From: Halorussus gelatinilyticus | Lineage (GTDB): Archaea > Halobacteriota > Halobacteria > Halobacteriales > Haladaptataceae | Length of the DNA stretch: 64,000 nucleotides | Reading direction: 5' to 3' | NCBI RefSeq assembly: GCF_023238445.1 | Contig: NZ_CP096658.1 | Coordinates: 1,860,001 to 1,924,000 of the forward strand | Position numbers and translations under genes: made by a program | Shown here: piece by piece, positions 6,357 through 15,146 of the stretch | Layout: the number at the start of each line of letters is the position of its first letter | How positions within the stretch are numbered: position 1 is the stretch's first letter | Notes under the pieces: generated by a model | Databases searched by the model: none | Told to the model about the DNA's origin: nothing | Seen by the model: the letters and a program-made list of their open reading frames with translations, nothing else

Positions 6357-9308
6357 TCAGTCGTCGGTCGCGGGCGCGGCCTGCTTCTCGCGGTCCGAGC
6401 GGGGTCCGTCCAACTCCACCTCGGGAAGCAGGTCCCGGAGGTAGCGCCCGGTGTGCGAGTCCTCGGCGCGCGCGACCGCTTCGGGAGTGCCCGCCGCGAC
6501 GACCTCGCCGCCGTTCTCGCCGCCCTCCGGGCCGAGGTCCACGACGTGGTCGGCGTTCTTCACGAGGTCGAGTTCGTGTTCGATGACGACGACGGTGTTA
6601 CCCTTGTCGGTGAGTCGCTGGAGGACCTCGATGAGCTTTCGCTCGTCTTCCTTGTGGAGTCCCGTGGTCGGTTCGTCGAGTAGGTAGAGCGTATCGCCGG
6701 TGTCCTTCTTCCCCAACTCCTCGGCCAGTTTGACGCGCTGGGCCTCCCCGCCCGAGAGCGTCGTGGAGGGCTGGCCGAGATTCATGTAGTCCAGCCCTAC
6801 GTCCTTCAGGAGACCGAGGCGTCGCGCGATGCGCTGGTCGTGCTCGAAGAACTCGTAGGCCTCTTCGACCGACATGTCCAGCACGTCGGCGATGGTCGCG
6901 CCCTTGTAGGTCACGTCGAGCGTCTCGTCGTTGTAGCGCGCGCCGTCGCACTCCTCGCAGGGGACGTACACGTCCGACAGGAAGTTCATCTCGATTTTCA
7001 CGGTGCCCTGTCCGCCGCACTCCTCGCACCGGCCGCCCTTCACGTTGAACGAGAAGCGACCCCTCTCGTAGCCGCGCTGTTTGGCGAGTTTCGTCTCGGC
7101 GAACAGTTCCCGGATGTAGTCGAAGACCCCGGTGTAGGTCGCTGGGTTCGACCGCGGCGTGCGACCGATGGGCGACTGGTCGATGAGCCGGACCTTCTCG
7201 ACGTTGTCGATGCCCTCGATGGCGTCGTGGTCGCCGGGGTCCACGCTGGTGTTGTCGTTCATCTCGCGGGCCAGCCCCTTGTAGAGGATGTCGTGCATCA
7301 GCGTGGACTTCCCGGAGCCGGAGACGCCGGTAATCGCGGTGAACTGGCCGACCGGGAGGTCCACGTCGAGGTCCTTCAGGTTGTGCTGGCGCGCGCCGAC
7401 GACCGTCAGTGCCTCGTCGGTCTCGCGCCGGTCGTCGGGCACCGGAATCCCTTCGCGCCCCGCGAGGTAGTCGCCAGTGATGGACTCCTCGCAGGCCTCT
7501 ATCTCCTCGGTGGTTCCCTGCACGACGACCTCGCCGCCGCGCTTGCCCGGACCGGGACCCATGTCGATGACGTTGTCGGCCTGCCGCATCGTCTCCTCGT
7601 CGTGTTCGACCACGAGCAGAGTGTTGCCGAGGTCGCGGAGTTCCTTGAGCGTGTTGAGCAAGCGGTCGTTGTCGCGCTGGTGAAGCCCGATGGACGGCTC
7701 GTCCAGCACGTAGAGGACGCCGACGAGCCCCGACCCGATTTGGGTGGCGAGGCGAATGCGCTGGCTCTCGCCGCCCGAGAGCGTCGAGGCTTCGCGGTCA
7801 AGCGTCAGGTACTCCAGTCCGACCTCCTCCATGAAGCCGAGGCGGGCGCGAATCTCCTTCAGAATCTCCTCTGCGATCTTCGTCTCGCGCTCGTCGAGGG
7901 TCTTCTCCAAGCCCTCGAAGTGGTCCAGCGCGTCGCCGATGGACATCTCGTTGACCTCGGTTATGGACGTGCCGTCCACGTACACCGACCGGCTCTGGTC
8001 GTTGAGCCGGGTGCCCTCGCAGACCGGGCACTCCGTGACCGCCATGTACTCCTCGATGTGGTCGCGGGTGCTGTCCGAGTCGGTCTCGACGTACCGGCGT
8101 TCGAGGTTCGGGACGACGCCCTCGAAGCGCTCGTCCTTCTCGCGGGTGCCGTTCTTCGTGGTCCACTCGAAGTGGACCGTCTCGTCGGTTCCCCAGACGA
8201 ACGCCTCCTGCACGTCCTCCGGCAGGTCCTCGAACGGCGTGTTCACGCTGACGCCGAAGTGGTCGGCCACGTTGTCGAGCTGTCGCCGGTAGTAGGTCCG
8301 GTTGTAGCTCCACGGCTCGAAGACGTCCTTGAGCGGCTTGGAGGTGTCTTGGACGACGAGGTCCTCGTCCACTTCCTTGGTCTCGCCGATGCCCTCACAC
8401 TCCGGGCACGCGCCGTGGGGACTGTTGAACGAGAACGAGCGCGTCTCTATCTCCCGGAAGTCGATGCCGCAGTGGGTGCAGGCCAAGTCCTCGGAGAACT
8501 CCACGACGAGGCGGTCGTCGCTCTCGCCCGCGAGGTCGCCGGTCGAGCGGGCCTTCGCACCGCCGAGTTCGGCGTCCTCGGGCGGGTCCGGGAGGACGAC
8601 CTTGAGCGCGCCGTCGGCCTCCTCCAGCGCGGTCTCCACGCTGTCGGTGATTCGGCTTCGGGCCTCGGGCGAGACGGTGACTCGGTCCACCACGACGTCG
8701 ATGTCGTGGTCGTAGTTCTTGTCCAAGTCCGGACGGTCGAGCGTCAGGTCGAACTCCTCGCCGTCCACCTCGACGCGGCTGTAGCCGTCGGAGACGAGGT
8801 CGTCGAAGAGGTCCTCGAAGGCACCCTTCTGGTCGCGGACCACGGGGGCCGCGATTTTGGCCTTGGTGCCCTCGGGGAGTTCGAGGACGCGCCGGACCAT
8901 GTTCTGTGCGCTCTGCTCGCCCACCTCGCGGCCGCACTCCGGACAGTGAGGCGTCCCGATGCGGGCGTACAGCAGGCGGAAGTAGTCGTGGAGTTCCGTG
9001 ACGGTGCCGACCGTCGAGCGGGGGTTGTTGGCGGCGTTCTTCTGGTCGATGGAGATGGCGGGCGAGAGTCCTTCGACGTTCTCGACCTGGGGCTTGTCCA
9101 TCTGACCGAGGAAGTTGCGGGCGTACGCCGACAGGCTCTCGATGTACCGGCGCTGGCCCTCGGCGTAGACCGTCTCGAACGCGAGCGAGGACTTCCCCGA
9201 CCCCGACAGTCCCGTCACCACGTTGAACTGCTCGCGCGGGATGGAGATGTCGAGGTCCTTGAGGTTGTGCTCCTCCGCGCCCTTCACGTCGATGTACTCC
9301 TTGCTCAT
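6357..9308 (-). CDS. uvrA: UvrABC excinuclease subunit A
   Basis: 983 aa, close to bacterial UvrA (about 940 aa). It is the damage-sensing ATPase of nucleotide excision repair, which loads UvrB. Two ABC ATPase modules are visible: Walker A GLSGSGKSSLAF near residue 35 and GVSGSGKSTLMHD near 670, with signature LSGGE twice. The zinc-finger cysteines CPECG, CTHCG/CPECEG and CEECGG/CEECDG are in place. The signature phrase NPRSTVGTVTELHDYFRLLYAR and the RTPRSNPATYTG segment are diagnostic. A short acidic C-terminal tail follows the last ATPase. Haloarchaea acquired uvrABC from bacteria; uvrB and uvrC are not in this window. Confidence 0.98.
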   Translation of the reverse strand: MSKEYIDVKGAEEHNLKDLDISIPREQFNVVTGLSGSGKSSLAFETVYAEGQRRYIESLSAYARNFLGQMDKPQVENVEGLSPAISIDQKNAANNPRSTVGTVTELHDYFRLLYARIGTPHCPECGREVGEQSAQNMVRRVLELPEGTKAKIAAPVVRDQKGAFEDLFDDLVSDGYSRVEVDGEEFDLTLDRPDLDKNYDHDIDVVVDRVTVSPEARSRITDSVETALEEADGALKVVLPDPPEDAELGGAKARSTGDLAGESDDRLVVEFSEDLACTHCGIDFREIETRSFSFNSPHGACPECEGIGETKEVDEDLVVQDTSKPLKDVFEPWSYNRTYYRRQLDNVADHFGVSVNTPFEDLPEDVQEAFVWGTDETVHFEWTTKNGTREKDERFEGVVPNLERRYVETDSDSTRDHIEEYMAVTECPVCEGTRLNDQSRSVYVDGTSITEVNEMSIGDALDHFEGLEKTLDERETKIAEEILKEIRARLGFMEEVGLEYLTLDREASTLSGGESQRIRLATQIGSGLVGVLYVLDEPSIGLHQRDNDRLLNTLKELRDLGNTLLVVEHDEETMRQADNVIDMGPGPGKRGGEVVVQGTTEEIEACEESITGDYLAGREGIPVPDDRRETDEALTVVGARQHNLKDLDVDLPVGQFTAITGVSGSGKSTLMHDILYKGLAREMNDNTSVDPGDHDAIEGIDNVEKVRLIDQSPIGRTPRSNPATYTGVFDYIRELFAETKLAKQRGYERGRFSFNVKGGRCEECGGQGTVKIEMNFLSDVYVPCEECDGARYNDETLDVTYKGATIADVLDMSVEEAYEFFEHDQRIARRLGLLKDVGLDYMNLGQPSTTLSGGEAQRVKLAEELGKKDTGDTLYLLDEPTTGLHKEDERKLIEVLQRLTDKGNTVVVIEHELDLVKNADHVVDLGPEGGENGGEVVAAGTPEAVARAEDSHTGRYLRDLLPEVELDGPRSDREKQAAPATDD

Positions 9309-9511
9309 CGTTTTCGTGTTCCGAGAGAATCAGTTTGCGTGCGCTGTGCCGTCTCGTTCATCAAGAGGTTACAGGGATTCAGGGCACTTAACGGGATTGT
9401 AATCGGAAAGTCGGCGCGCTCCCGACTCCCGCCGCGCGGTCGGCTCGCCGGTGTCCCGCACGGAGGGCGTGCGACCTTCTCTCAGCCTCGTTTCGCGCCA
9501 CGACTGTCCGG

Positions 9512-9721
9512 TCACTCGCCGCCGAGGTCGTAGGTCCGCTTTCGGATAGCGCCGCAACTCGGACAGACGTGGGTGTAGCGGACCCGTCCGCCGGAGGTCT
9601 GCACCCGCCAGCGTCCGTCCTCGTCCTCGTGGCCGCACTCCGGACAGTCGAGGTCTTCGCGGTCCATGTGCGAGGCCATCCGGTCGAACGGCGTCGAACC
9701 GACGTCGTTGCGGTGCGACAT
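9512..9721 (-). CDS. Small zinc-ribbon protein (HVO_0649-like)
   Basis: 69 aa from the ATG at 9721, chosen because a TTTTAT box lies 28 nt upstream. An upstream in-frame extension to 9748 would run into that box. Two Cys pairs (CPECGH and CPSCGA) separated by about 25 residues form a typical zinc ribbon. The start reads STPFDRMASHMDREDLD. Such one-domain CPxCG proteins are abundant in haloarchaea; some affect biofilm and motility, but this one has no defined role. It stands alone between uvrA and the divergent Lrp/TrkA-C gene. Confidence 0.75.
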   Translation of the reverse strand: MSHRNDVGSTPFDRMASHMDREDLDCPECGHEDEDGRWRVQTSGGRVRYTHVCPSCGAIRKRTYDLGGE

Positions 9722-9746
9722 AGAAGCGACATCTATCCGCAAACAC

Positions 9747-9752
9747 ATAAAA
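9747..9752 (-). promoter_or_regulatory. TATA-like box of the 9721 zinc-ribbon gene
   Basis: Minus-strand TTTTAT centred 28 nt before the ATG at 9721, fitting a leaderless transcript. It supports the shorter start of that gene. Confidence 0.5.
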
Positions 9753-9873
9753 CTCCTGCTAGAAATTTATCTTACGATAGAGAGAAGCCACTTCTATTTT
9801 CGTATCCGAAATGATGCCGTGGTGCGGCCAATTACGGCCGCGGGACTCCCGAGAGCGTACGGAAAGACCGAAC

Positions 9874-9878
9874 TTTTA
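9874..9878 (+). promoter_or_regulatory. TATA-like box of the Lrp/TrkA-C gene
   Basis: TTTTA centred about 27 nt before the ATG at 9903 (ACCGAACTTTTACCG context). The surrounding 9750-9800 stretch is AT-rich compared with the window. Confidence 0.45.
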
Positions 9879-9902
9879 CCGATTCCGAGAGTAGAGGCGG
9901 GC

Positions 9903-10673
9903 ATGAGCCATCGCGTCGACGAGATAGACAAGCGCATCCTCTACCATCTGGCGGCCGACGCGCGGAACACCTCGGCACCGACCATCGCCGAGGAGGTGGA
10001 CGTAACTCCCGCCACGATTCGCCACCGCATCCGTCAGATGGAGGAGGCCGGGATTATCGAGGGATACCACGCCGACATCGACTACGAGCGGACCGACGGC
10101 CGCATCGTCAACCAGTTCACCTGCACCGCGCCGGTCGCGGACCGCCACCGACTCGCGCAGGCCGCGTTACAGGTCTCGGGCGTCGTGAACGTCCGGAAAC
10201 TGATGGCCGGACGCGAGAACCTCGTCGTGACCGCGGTCGGCACGGACACCGACGACGTGACCCGCATCGCGCGGGAACTCTCGAACCACGGTCTCGACCT
10301 CGAACGCGAGGACATCGTACAGGACGAACTCTACCACCCCTACCACCCCTTCGGCGCGGAGGACGAACCGAGCCAGTCGTTCGCGGACGTGCAGAACTTG
10401 GCCGGGGGTGCCGAGGTCATCGAGTTCACGGTCCCCGAAGACGCCGCCATCACCGGCCGGACGCTCGAAGACGCCAACGAGTCGGGCGTCATCGACGACG
10501 ATTCGCTGGTCATCAGCATCGAGCGCGGCGACGCGGTGCTGACCCCGCGCGGCGACACCGCGGTCGAGGCCGGCGACGTGGTGACGCTGTTCGCCCCCGA
10601 GTCGGTCCCGGAGGGAACGGTCGAGGCCTTCGAGACCCGGCCGAGCGAGCGCGTCGCCGACGGCGACGAGTGA
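9903..10673 (+). CDS. Lrp/AsnC-type regulator with C-terminal TrkA-C (RCK_C) domain
   Basis: 256 aa. Residues 1-60 form an AsnC-type HTH (DEIDKRILYHLAADARNTS, then TPATIRHRIRQMEEAGII). Residues about 65-150 resemble the RAM/ligand region, including VSGVVNVRKLMAGRENLVV. Residues about 170-245 form a TrkA-C domain (VIEFTVPEDAAITGRTLED, then GDAVLTPRGDTAVEAGDVVTLFAP), which binds small ligands in potassium channels and transporters. The fusion suggests a transcription factor sensing a nucleotide or ion signal. The AI-2E-type permease gene follows 67 bp downstream in the same direction and is a possible target or operon partner. Confidence 0.88.
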   Translation: MSHRVDEIDKRILYHLAADARNTSAPTIAEEVDVTPATIRHRIRQMEEAGIIEGYHADIDYERTDGRIVNQFTCTAPVADRHRLAQAALQVSGVVNVRKLMAGRENLVVTAVGTDTDDVTRIARELSNHGLDLEREDIVQDELYHPYHPFGAEDEPSQSFADVQNLAGGAEVIEFTVPEDAAITGRTLEDANESGVIDDDSLVISIERGDAVLTPRGDTAVEAGDVVTLFAPESVPEGTVEAFETRPSERVADGDE

Positions 10674-10740
10674 GCGACTGCCCCGAGAACGGTCGCGCTC
10701 TGCCACGGCCCTTTTCCTCTCGGTCGCCGTACACGTCGGC

Positions 10741-11715
10741 ATGGACGCGGAGAAGGCGTTCGCGCTCGCCCTGCTCGCGGTCGCGCTCTACGCCTCGCTA
10801 CTGGTCGTCTGGCCGTTCTTCACCTACGTCGCCTTGGCGGTCTTTCTGGCGTACGCGCTCTACCCGTTCCAGCGTCGCCTCGCGCCCCGCGTCGGCCCGC
10901 GGAAGTCCGCGGTCGGACTGATGACCGCGGCGACGGTCCTGTTCGTCCTCCCGTTCGTCCTGATGGTTCAGGTCGTCCTCCAGCAGGCGCTCTCGGTATT
11001 CGAGCGCGTGCAGTCGGGCGAACTCGACGTCGGACTCATGGAGGAGTTTCTGATCAGCGACCTCGGACAGGATCTCCTCGGGGCGGCTCGGTCGGGCGCG
11101 GGCCGGATTCTCGAGGAGTCGGTCAACGTCGTCGGCGGGGCCTCGACCGCCGCGGTCGGCGTGACGATTCTGGGCTTTCTGCTCTACTACCTGCTGGTCG
11201 GCGGCGAGGACGCGGTGGCGTGGTTCCGCGATGTGACGCCGCTCCCGACCGCCGTGCAGGACCGACTCCTCGCGGACCTGGACCGCCTGACCTACGCGGT
11301 CCTCGTCACGCAGGGTGTCATCGCGGTCGTACAGGCGGTCCTGACCGGTCTCGCGCTCGCGGTCCTCGGATTCTCGAACGTGCTGTTCTGGACGGCGTTC
11401 GCGGTCGTCCTCGGCCTGCTCCCGTTCGTCGGGTCGATGTTCGTCTGGATTCCGGCCGCCGTCCTGCTAATTGCCACGGGGCGTCCGCTCGCCGGCGCGG
11501 GCCTGCTGGTCTACGGGTTCGGCGTCATCAACCTCACCGACAACTACCTCCGGCCGGTCCTCGGCGGCCGGAGCGCGAACCTCAACCCCGCCATCCTGGT
11601 CGTCGGCATCTTCGGCGGACTGGTCGTCTTCGGGTTCACGGGCATCTTCGTCGGTCCCATCGTGCTGGGGTTCACGAAGACCGTCGTCGCCGTGGTCGCC
11701 GACGAGTACGCCTGA
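10741..11715 (+). CDS. AI-2E-family (PerM-like) membrane permease
   Basis: 324 aa with about eight hydrophobic segments, typical of the AI-2E transporter/PerM family. Family features include the long amphipathic region after the third helix (residues about 75-140), the GFLLYYLLVGG helix, the PFVGSMFVWIPAAVLLI segment and the ending LNPAILVVGIFGGLVVFGFTGIFVGPIVLG. Some members act as Na+(Li+)/H+ antiporters in halophiles, others export autoinducer-like molecules; the substrate is unknown here. It lies downstream of the Lrp/TrkA-C regulator, which could link it to ion homeostasis. Confidence 0.9.
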   Translation: MDAEKAFALALLAVALYASLLVVWPFFTYVALAVFLAYALYPFQRRLAPRVGPRKSAVGLMTAATVLFVLPFVLMVQVVLQQALSVFERVQSGELDVGLMEEFLISDLGQDLLGAARSGAGRILEESVNVVGGASTAAVGVTILGFLLYYLLVGGEDAVAWFRDVTPLPTAVQDRLLADLDRLTYAVLVTQGVIAVVQAVLTGLALAVLGFSNVLFWTAFAVVLGLLPFVGSMFVWIPAAVLLIATGRPLAGAGLLVYGFGVINLTDNYLRPVLGGRSANLNPAILVVGIFGGLVVFGFTGIFVGPIVLGFTKTVVAVVADEYA

Positions 11716-11802
11716 GCCGTTCTCGGCCCAAGATTGCGACCGCCGCTCGCACTCGGTCGAACCGCCGACCGAACCACTACCTCCGCCGACAAGTTCACGT
11801 AC

Positions 11803-11810
11803 TTATTTAA
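11803..11810 (+). promoter_or_regulatory. TATA-like box of the LURP-one-like gene
   Basis: TTATTTAA, centred about 27 nt before the ATG at 11834, in an AT-rich patch of otherwise GC-rich sequence. Consistent with a leaderless start. Confidence 0.55.
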
Positions 11811-11833
11811 ATGATAGCCGACAAATCCGGGCC

Positions 11834-12403
11834 ATGGTAACGGACATCGCCGCCCTCGACTTGACCGACGACGAGTACACCGTCGTCCAGTCGCTGATTC
11901 GCAACAAGTACAAAGCGACCGACGCCGACGGGAACGTCGTCCTCCGCGGCAAGCAGAAGATGCTCAAGATGAAAGAGGAGTTCCCGTTCACCGACGCCGA
12001 CGGGGGTCCCGCGTTCACGGTGAAGGCGGGCGGCATCCTCGACATCGCGGGCGACTACACGCTGACCGACGAGGAGACCGGCGAACCGGTGGTCGTCCTC
12101 GACCAGAACTACTCCATCTTCACCGACCAGTGGAAGATTCGAGACCCGGACACCGAGGCGCTCATCGCCGAAATCGAGTCCAAGAACAAACTCGTCTCGG
12201 TCCTCCGGCACTTCGTCGGCATCGCGGGACTCATCCCCCACGCCTACGAGATCACCGACGCCAACGGCGACCACGTCGGCGAGATTCGCGGCCAGTTCTC
12301 GCTCCGGGACACCTACAACGTGACCATCGACGACGCCAGCAACGTGCCGAAGGAGGCCATCGTCGCGGCCGCGATGGTCGTGGACGCCATCGAAGGAAAC
12401 TAG
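11834..12403 (+). CDS. LURP-one-related (Tubby/scramblase-like) protein
   Basis: 189 aa; the start ATG at 11834 is supported by the box upstream. The protein is built from short beta strands of the LURP-one-related/scramblase fold: LIRNKYKATDADGNVVLRGKQKML, then ILDIAGDYTLTDEETGEPVVVLDQ, WKIRDPDTEALIAEIES and a near-terminal ITDANGDHVGEIRGQFSLRD strand pair, with one hydrophobic central helix. Related proteins may bind membranes or phospholipids; function in archaea is unknown. The stop codon is shared on opposite strands with ygfZ through a CTAG tetranucleotide. Confidence 0.75.
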   Translation: MVTDIAALDLTDDEYTVVQSLIRNKYKATDADGNVVLRGKQKMLKMKEEFPFTDADGGPAFTVKAGGILDIAGDYTLTDEETGEPVVVLDQNYSIFTDQWKIRDPDTEALIAEIESKNKLVSVLRHFVGIAGLIPHAYEITDANGDHVGEIRGQFSLRDTYNVTIDDASNVPKEAIVAAAMVVDAIEGN

Positions 12404-13515
12404 TACTCCGGCACGCGCGCCGACCGGTCGCTCCCCTCTACGAACGGGAGGTCGGCGAGCTCGGCCGGGACCTCCTCGCCGCCGACGCGGACGGTTAAAT
12501 TGGATTCGTCCGTCTCGAAATCGACCACGCCGAACGCGACGGGTTCCCCGGCGGTCGGACTCTCGACCGCTCGCGTCACTTCGCCGACCGCCTCGTCGCC
12601 TCTGAACACCGCCGCGCCCGAGTCGGGCACCGCTTCCGGTCGAAGCCCGACGAGTCGCTGACTCGGCTGGCCGCGGTTCTCGACGCGCGAGACGACCTCC
12701 TGGCCGACGAAACACCCCTTCTCGAAGTCCACCGCGTTCCGGAGACCGACGACGTTCGGGATGCGGCCCCGTAGCTCCGACTCGAACAGCGGCGTCCCGG
12801 CTTCGAGCGTCAGCGACTCCCACGTCGTCCGGCCGAACGGCGCGGCGTTCAGCCCCTGATTCAGGAGCGTGTCGAAGACCAACTCGGCGTTCGCGCGCTC
12901 CTCGCCGGTCTCGTTGACGGTCGTCCCGGTGGTGCAGACCACCTCGAACCCCTCCTCGCCGGTCGGCGCGTCGGTCCGAATCACGGTGACGCCGACCGAG
13001 GCGATTCGCCCGCGGACGAAGGACAGGTGTTCGGCGGGCGAGGACGCGCCGTTCAGCACGCTGGCTATCTTCTCGGTCGCCTTCGGGCCGTGGACGCCGA
13101 ACACCGCGAAGTCGTCGGTGGCGACCGAAATCTCCACGTCTTGGATGAAGACCTTCTCGCGCCACTCGTCGGCGAGCGCGTCGGCCTCGCCCGGCGGGAC
13201 GAACAGCAGGAGTTGCTCGCCCGCGTTGTAGACGTACATGTCCAACTCGACGCCGCCCTGCGGGTCGAGCAGGAGCGCGTAGGCGCCCTCGCCGTCGGCG
13301 GTCGGCACGTCGTTCGACACCACGTTGTCCACGTACTCCACGCGGTCGTCGCCGCCGACCGTGACCACGCCGTAGGGCATCTCGGTGACGCCGACGACGT
13401 TCCGGACCGCGGCGTGCGCGCGGTCGGGTCGCCCGTAGTCGGCAGGTACCTCTCGGTCGCCCACCGCGGTCCACTCCGCCCCGAGGTCGGCCTGCTCGTC
13501 CTCGATGACAGTCAT
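12400..13515 (-). CDS. ygfZ: YgfZ/GcvT-domain protein (iron-sulfur cluster maintenance)
   Basis: 371 aa. It has the folate-binding GcvT fold but carries the YgfZ signature KGCFVGQEVVSR near residue 285, which separates this family (COG0354) from true glycine-cleavage T proteins. YgfZ proteins help assemble or repair certain 4Fe-4S enzymes using tetrahydrofolate. The segment VDNVVSNDVPTADGEGAYALLLDPQGGVELDMYVY is the conserved N-terminal part. Database entries may call it aminomethyltransferase; the KGCxxGQE motif argues against that. It is convergent with the LURP-one-like gene, with stop codons overlapping in CTAG at 12400-12403. Confidence 0.88.
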   Translation of the reverse strand: MTVIEDEQADLGAEWTAVGDREVPADYGRPDRAHAAVRNVVGVTEMPYGVVTVGGDDRVEYVDNVVSNDVPTADGEGAYALLLDPQGGVELDMYVYNAGEQLLLFVPPGEADALADEWREKVFIQDVEISVATDDFAVFGVHGPKATEKIASVLNGASSPAEHLSFVRGRIASVGVTVIRTDAPTGEEGFEVVCTTGTTVNETGEERANAELVFDTLLNQGLNAAPFGRTTWESLTLEAGTPLFESELRGRIPNVVGLRNAVDFEKGCFVGQEVVSRVENRGQPSQRLVGLRPEAVPDSGAAVFRGDEAVGEVTRAVESPTAGEPVAFGVVDFETDESNLTVRVGGEEVPAELADLPFVEGSDRSARVPEY

Positions 13516-13636
13516 TCTACGTCGGATTCGGTCGCGGACGGGATTAAAAGGTCGGAATCCGGACGGGAGGCCGAGTCCGCCAGCGGGGACTCACCGCCGA
13601 CGAACTACTCCACCGAACCGTTCACAGAGACAGTCC

Positions 13637-13933
13637 TCAGAGCGGTAGTCGCTCGATGATTCTGTCCACGAACGACGGTTCCTCGACCTCCTCGTCGGGG
13701 TCCGGAATCACGCGGTCGTCGGGCGTGATGAGCGTCCGGTGGTCGCCATCGCTGGCCGAGATGAGACCGTCCTCCTTCAGGTTGGCGAGCGCGGTCTCCA
13801 ACTCGTCGATGTCGGCATCGACGTGCGAGCGGATCTCGAAGACGGTCATGCCGTCCTCGTTCCGATCGACGAGCGCGTCGAGTACCGCAACCTCGACCTC
13901 CTCGCGGTTCCGGTACTCACGCTTTGCCTTCAT
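13637..13933 (-). CDS. Small wHTH-like protein (DUF6432-type)
   Basis: 98 aa, beginning MKAKREYRNREEVEVAVLDALV. A helix-turn-helix-like segment (MTVFEIRSHVDADIDELETALANLKEDGLI) is followed by a short wing, an acidic linker (DPDEEVEEP) and a C-terminal amphipathic helix FVDRIIERLPL. I recall this pattern as a haloarchaeal family of unknown function. It could be a DNA-binding protein, although the N-terminal basic stretch may also contact RNA. It is single, with a diverging PUA-protein gene 132 bp upstream. Confidence 0.7.
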   Translation of the reverse strand: MKAKREYRNREEVEVAVLDALVDRNEDGMTVFEIRSHVDADIDELETALANLKEDGLISASDGDHRTLITPDDRVIPDPDEEVEEPSFVDRIIERLPL

Positions 13934-14065
13934 AGGTGGGAGTATGTCGGGCGGGGTTTTACCTTTATCTGAACGCTCGACGCCGATGGTCCAACCGCAT
14001 GCTCGGGGTCACCCGCGGTCGGGAGAAGGCGAGACTATTAAGCCCCGAAGCGACACAGATGGGGT

Positions 14066-14545
14066 ATGGAAGTCAAGTCTCGTCACCACCTCCGGAGCGA
14101 CGAGGTGCGGGAGATAGAGCAACGCCTCGCCGACCGACTCGGCGTCGAGTTGGACGCCGACAGCTACGAACTCGTGGAACTGGAGGACTCGGAGTTCGAA
14201 CTCGTGCTGGTGGACGGCGAACCCGCCGTGCTGTACTTCGAGGACGAACCGTTCCTGACGGTCCGGGGTGCCAACGAGTACGAACCCCAGACTCGCGTCG
14301 TCACGGTGGACGCGGGCGCGGTCTCGTTCGTCAGCGACGGCGCGGACGTGATGCGCCCCGGCATCGTGGAGGCCGACGACGACATCGCCGCGGGCGACCT
14401 CGTGGCCATCGCCGAGGAGTCCCACGGCAAGGTGCTGGCGGTCGGCCGCGCCCAGACCGACGGCGACGACATGGTGGGCGACGAGGGGAAGGTCGTCTCG
14501 TCGGTCCACCACGTCGGCGACGAACTGTACGAGTTCACGGTCTGA
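14066..14545 (+). CDS. PUA-domain RNA-binding protein (archaeal MCT-1/Tma20-like)
   Basis: 159 aa. Residues 1-75 look like the archaeal pre-PUA domain (RHHLRSDEVREIEQRLADRLGV, then ELVLVDGEPAVLYFEDEPFLTVRG). Residues about 80-158 form a PUA domain with the usual ending VVTVDAGAVSFVSDGADVMRPGIV, then VAIAEESHGKVLAVGRA. The same domain pair occurs in eukaryotic MCT-1 and the eIF2D N terminus, which act in initiation or recycling, so a ribosome- or tRNA-linked role is reasonable but inferred. ATG at 14066. It ends nine bases from a convergent gene. Confidence 0.85.
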   Translation: MEVKSRHHLRSDEVREIEQRLADRLGVELDADSYELVELEDSEFELVLVDGEPAVLYFEDEPFLTVRGANEYEPQTRVVTVDAGAVSFVSDGADVMRPGIVEADDDIAAGDLVAIAEESHGKVLAVGRAQTDGDDMVGDEGKVVSSVHHVGDELYEFTV

Positions 14546-14554
14546 ACCGGCCCG

Positions 14555-15142
14555 TCACTGCTCGCTCCTCGTTCTCTCGCCGGACCGCCTCCAGATCCAT
14601 CCGCAGAGCGCCGCCAGCGCGCCGCCGAACCAGACCGCTGTTCCCACCGACAACAGCGTCTCGTCGCCGACCAGCGCGGCGAGACCGAACGACGCCGCGA
14701 CTCCCGCGGGCATCGCGGCGAGCAGGGCGGCCCCCGAACGCGGCGGGGTCCCGTCGCGGAGCAGGCCGACGCCCCAGACCGGCGCGCCGACCAGCGCGAG
14801 CAGATACGCCCAGACCGAGACCGTCCAGCCGTCGGGTCGCCCCAGCCCGACGTACGCCGCCGACCCGACGCACGCGCCGACCAGTCCCGCGAAGACCGCA
14901 CCGAACCCCGCGCTCGTGACGACGCTCCGCTCGCTCGCGGACCCGACGCGGTAGCCCGCGACCCCGACCGCCGCCAGCGCGAACGCGACGGGCGTGAGCG
15001 CGTCGAGGAACCCGTAGCCGAGCGGCGAGACGCCGCGGCCCGCCGCGAACGTCGCCGCCGACAGGAGCGCCCACCCGACGCCGCCCGCCGCGCCCGCGAG
15101 TCCGGCCGCGCGCAGATGCGCGGCCGACCGAACGCGCGACAC
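14555..15142 (-). CDS. Hypothetical integral membrane protein
   Basis: 195 aa from a GTG at 15142, chosen because it lies four bases after the stop of the DUF1028 gene. A GTG at 15184 would give 14 more residues and a 38-bp overlap. The chain is mostly Ala/Gly/Val-rich hydrophobic helices, about six (for example VGWALLSAATFAAG, VWAYLLALVGAPVWGVGLL, GTAVWFGGALAALCGWIW). No family recognised and no charged conserved motif. The tight spacing suggests it is co-transcribed with, and possibly translationally coupled to, the DUF1028 gene. Confidence 0.65.
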   Translation of the reverse strand: MSRVRSAAHLRAAGLAGAAGGVGWALLSAATFAAGRGVSPLGYGFLDALTPVAFALAAVGVAGYRVGSASERSVVTSAGFGAVFAGLVGACVGSAAYVGLGRPDGWTVSVWAYLLALVGAPVWGVGLLRDGTPPRSGAALLAAMPAGVAASFGLAALVGDETLLSVGTAVWFGGALAALCGWIWRRSGERTRSEQ

Positions 15143-15146
15143 GAGC

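Noticed and set aside
6840-9533. Long plus-strand reading frame (897 codons) opposite uvrA
   Set aside because: It is the antisense shadow of uvrA; in GC-rich sequence the complement of a real gene is often open. Its translation lacks domain-like patterns and is rich in Val/Leu/Arg/Asp blocks.
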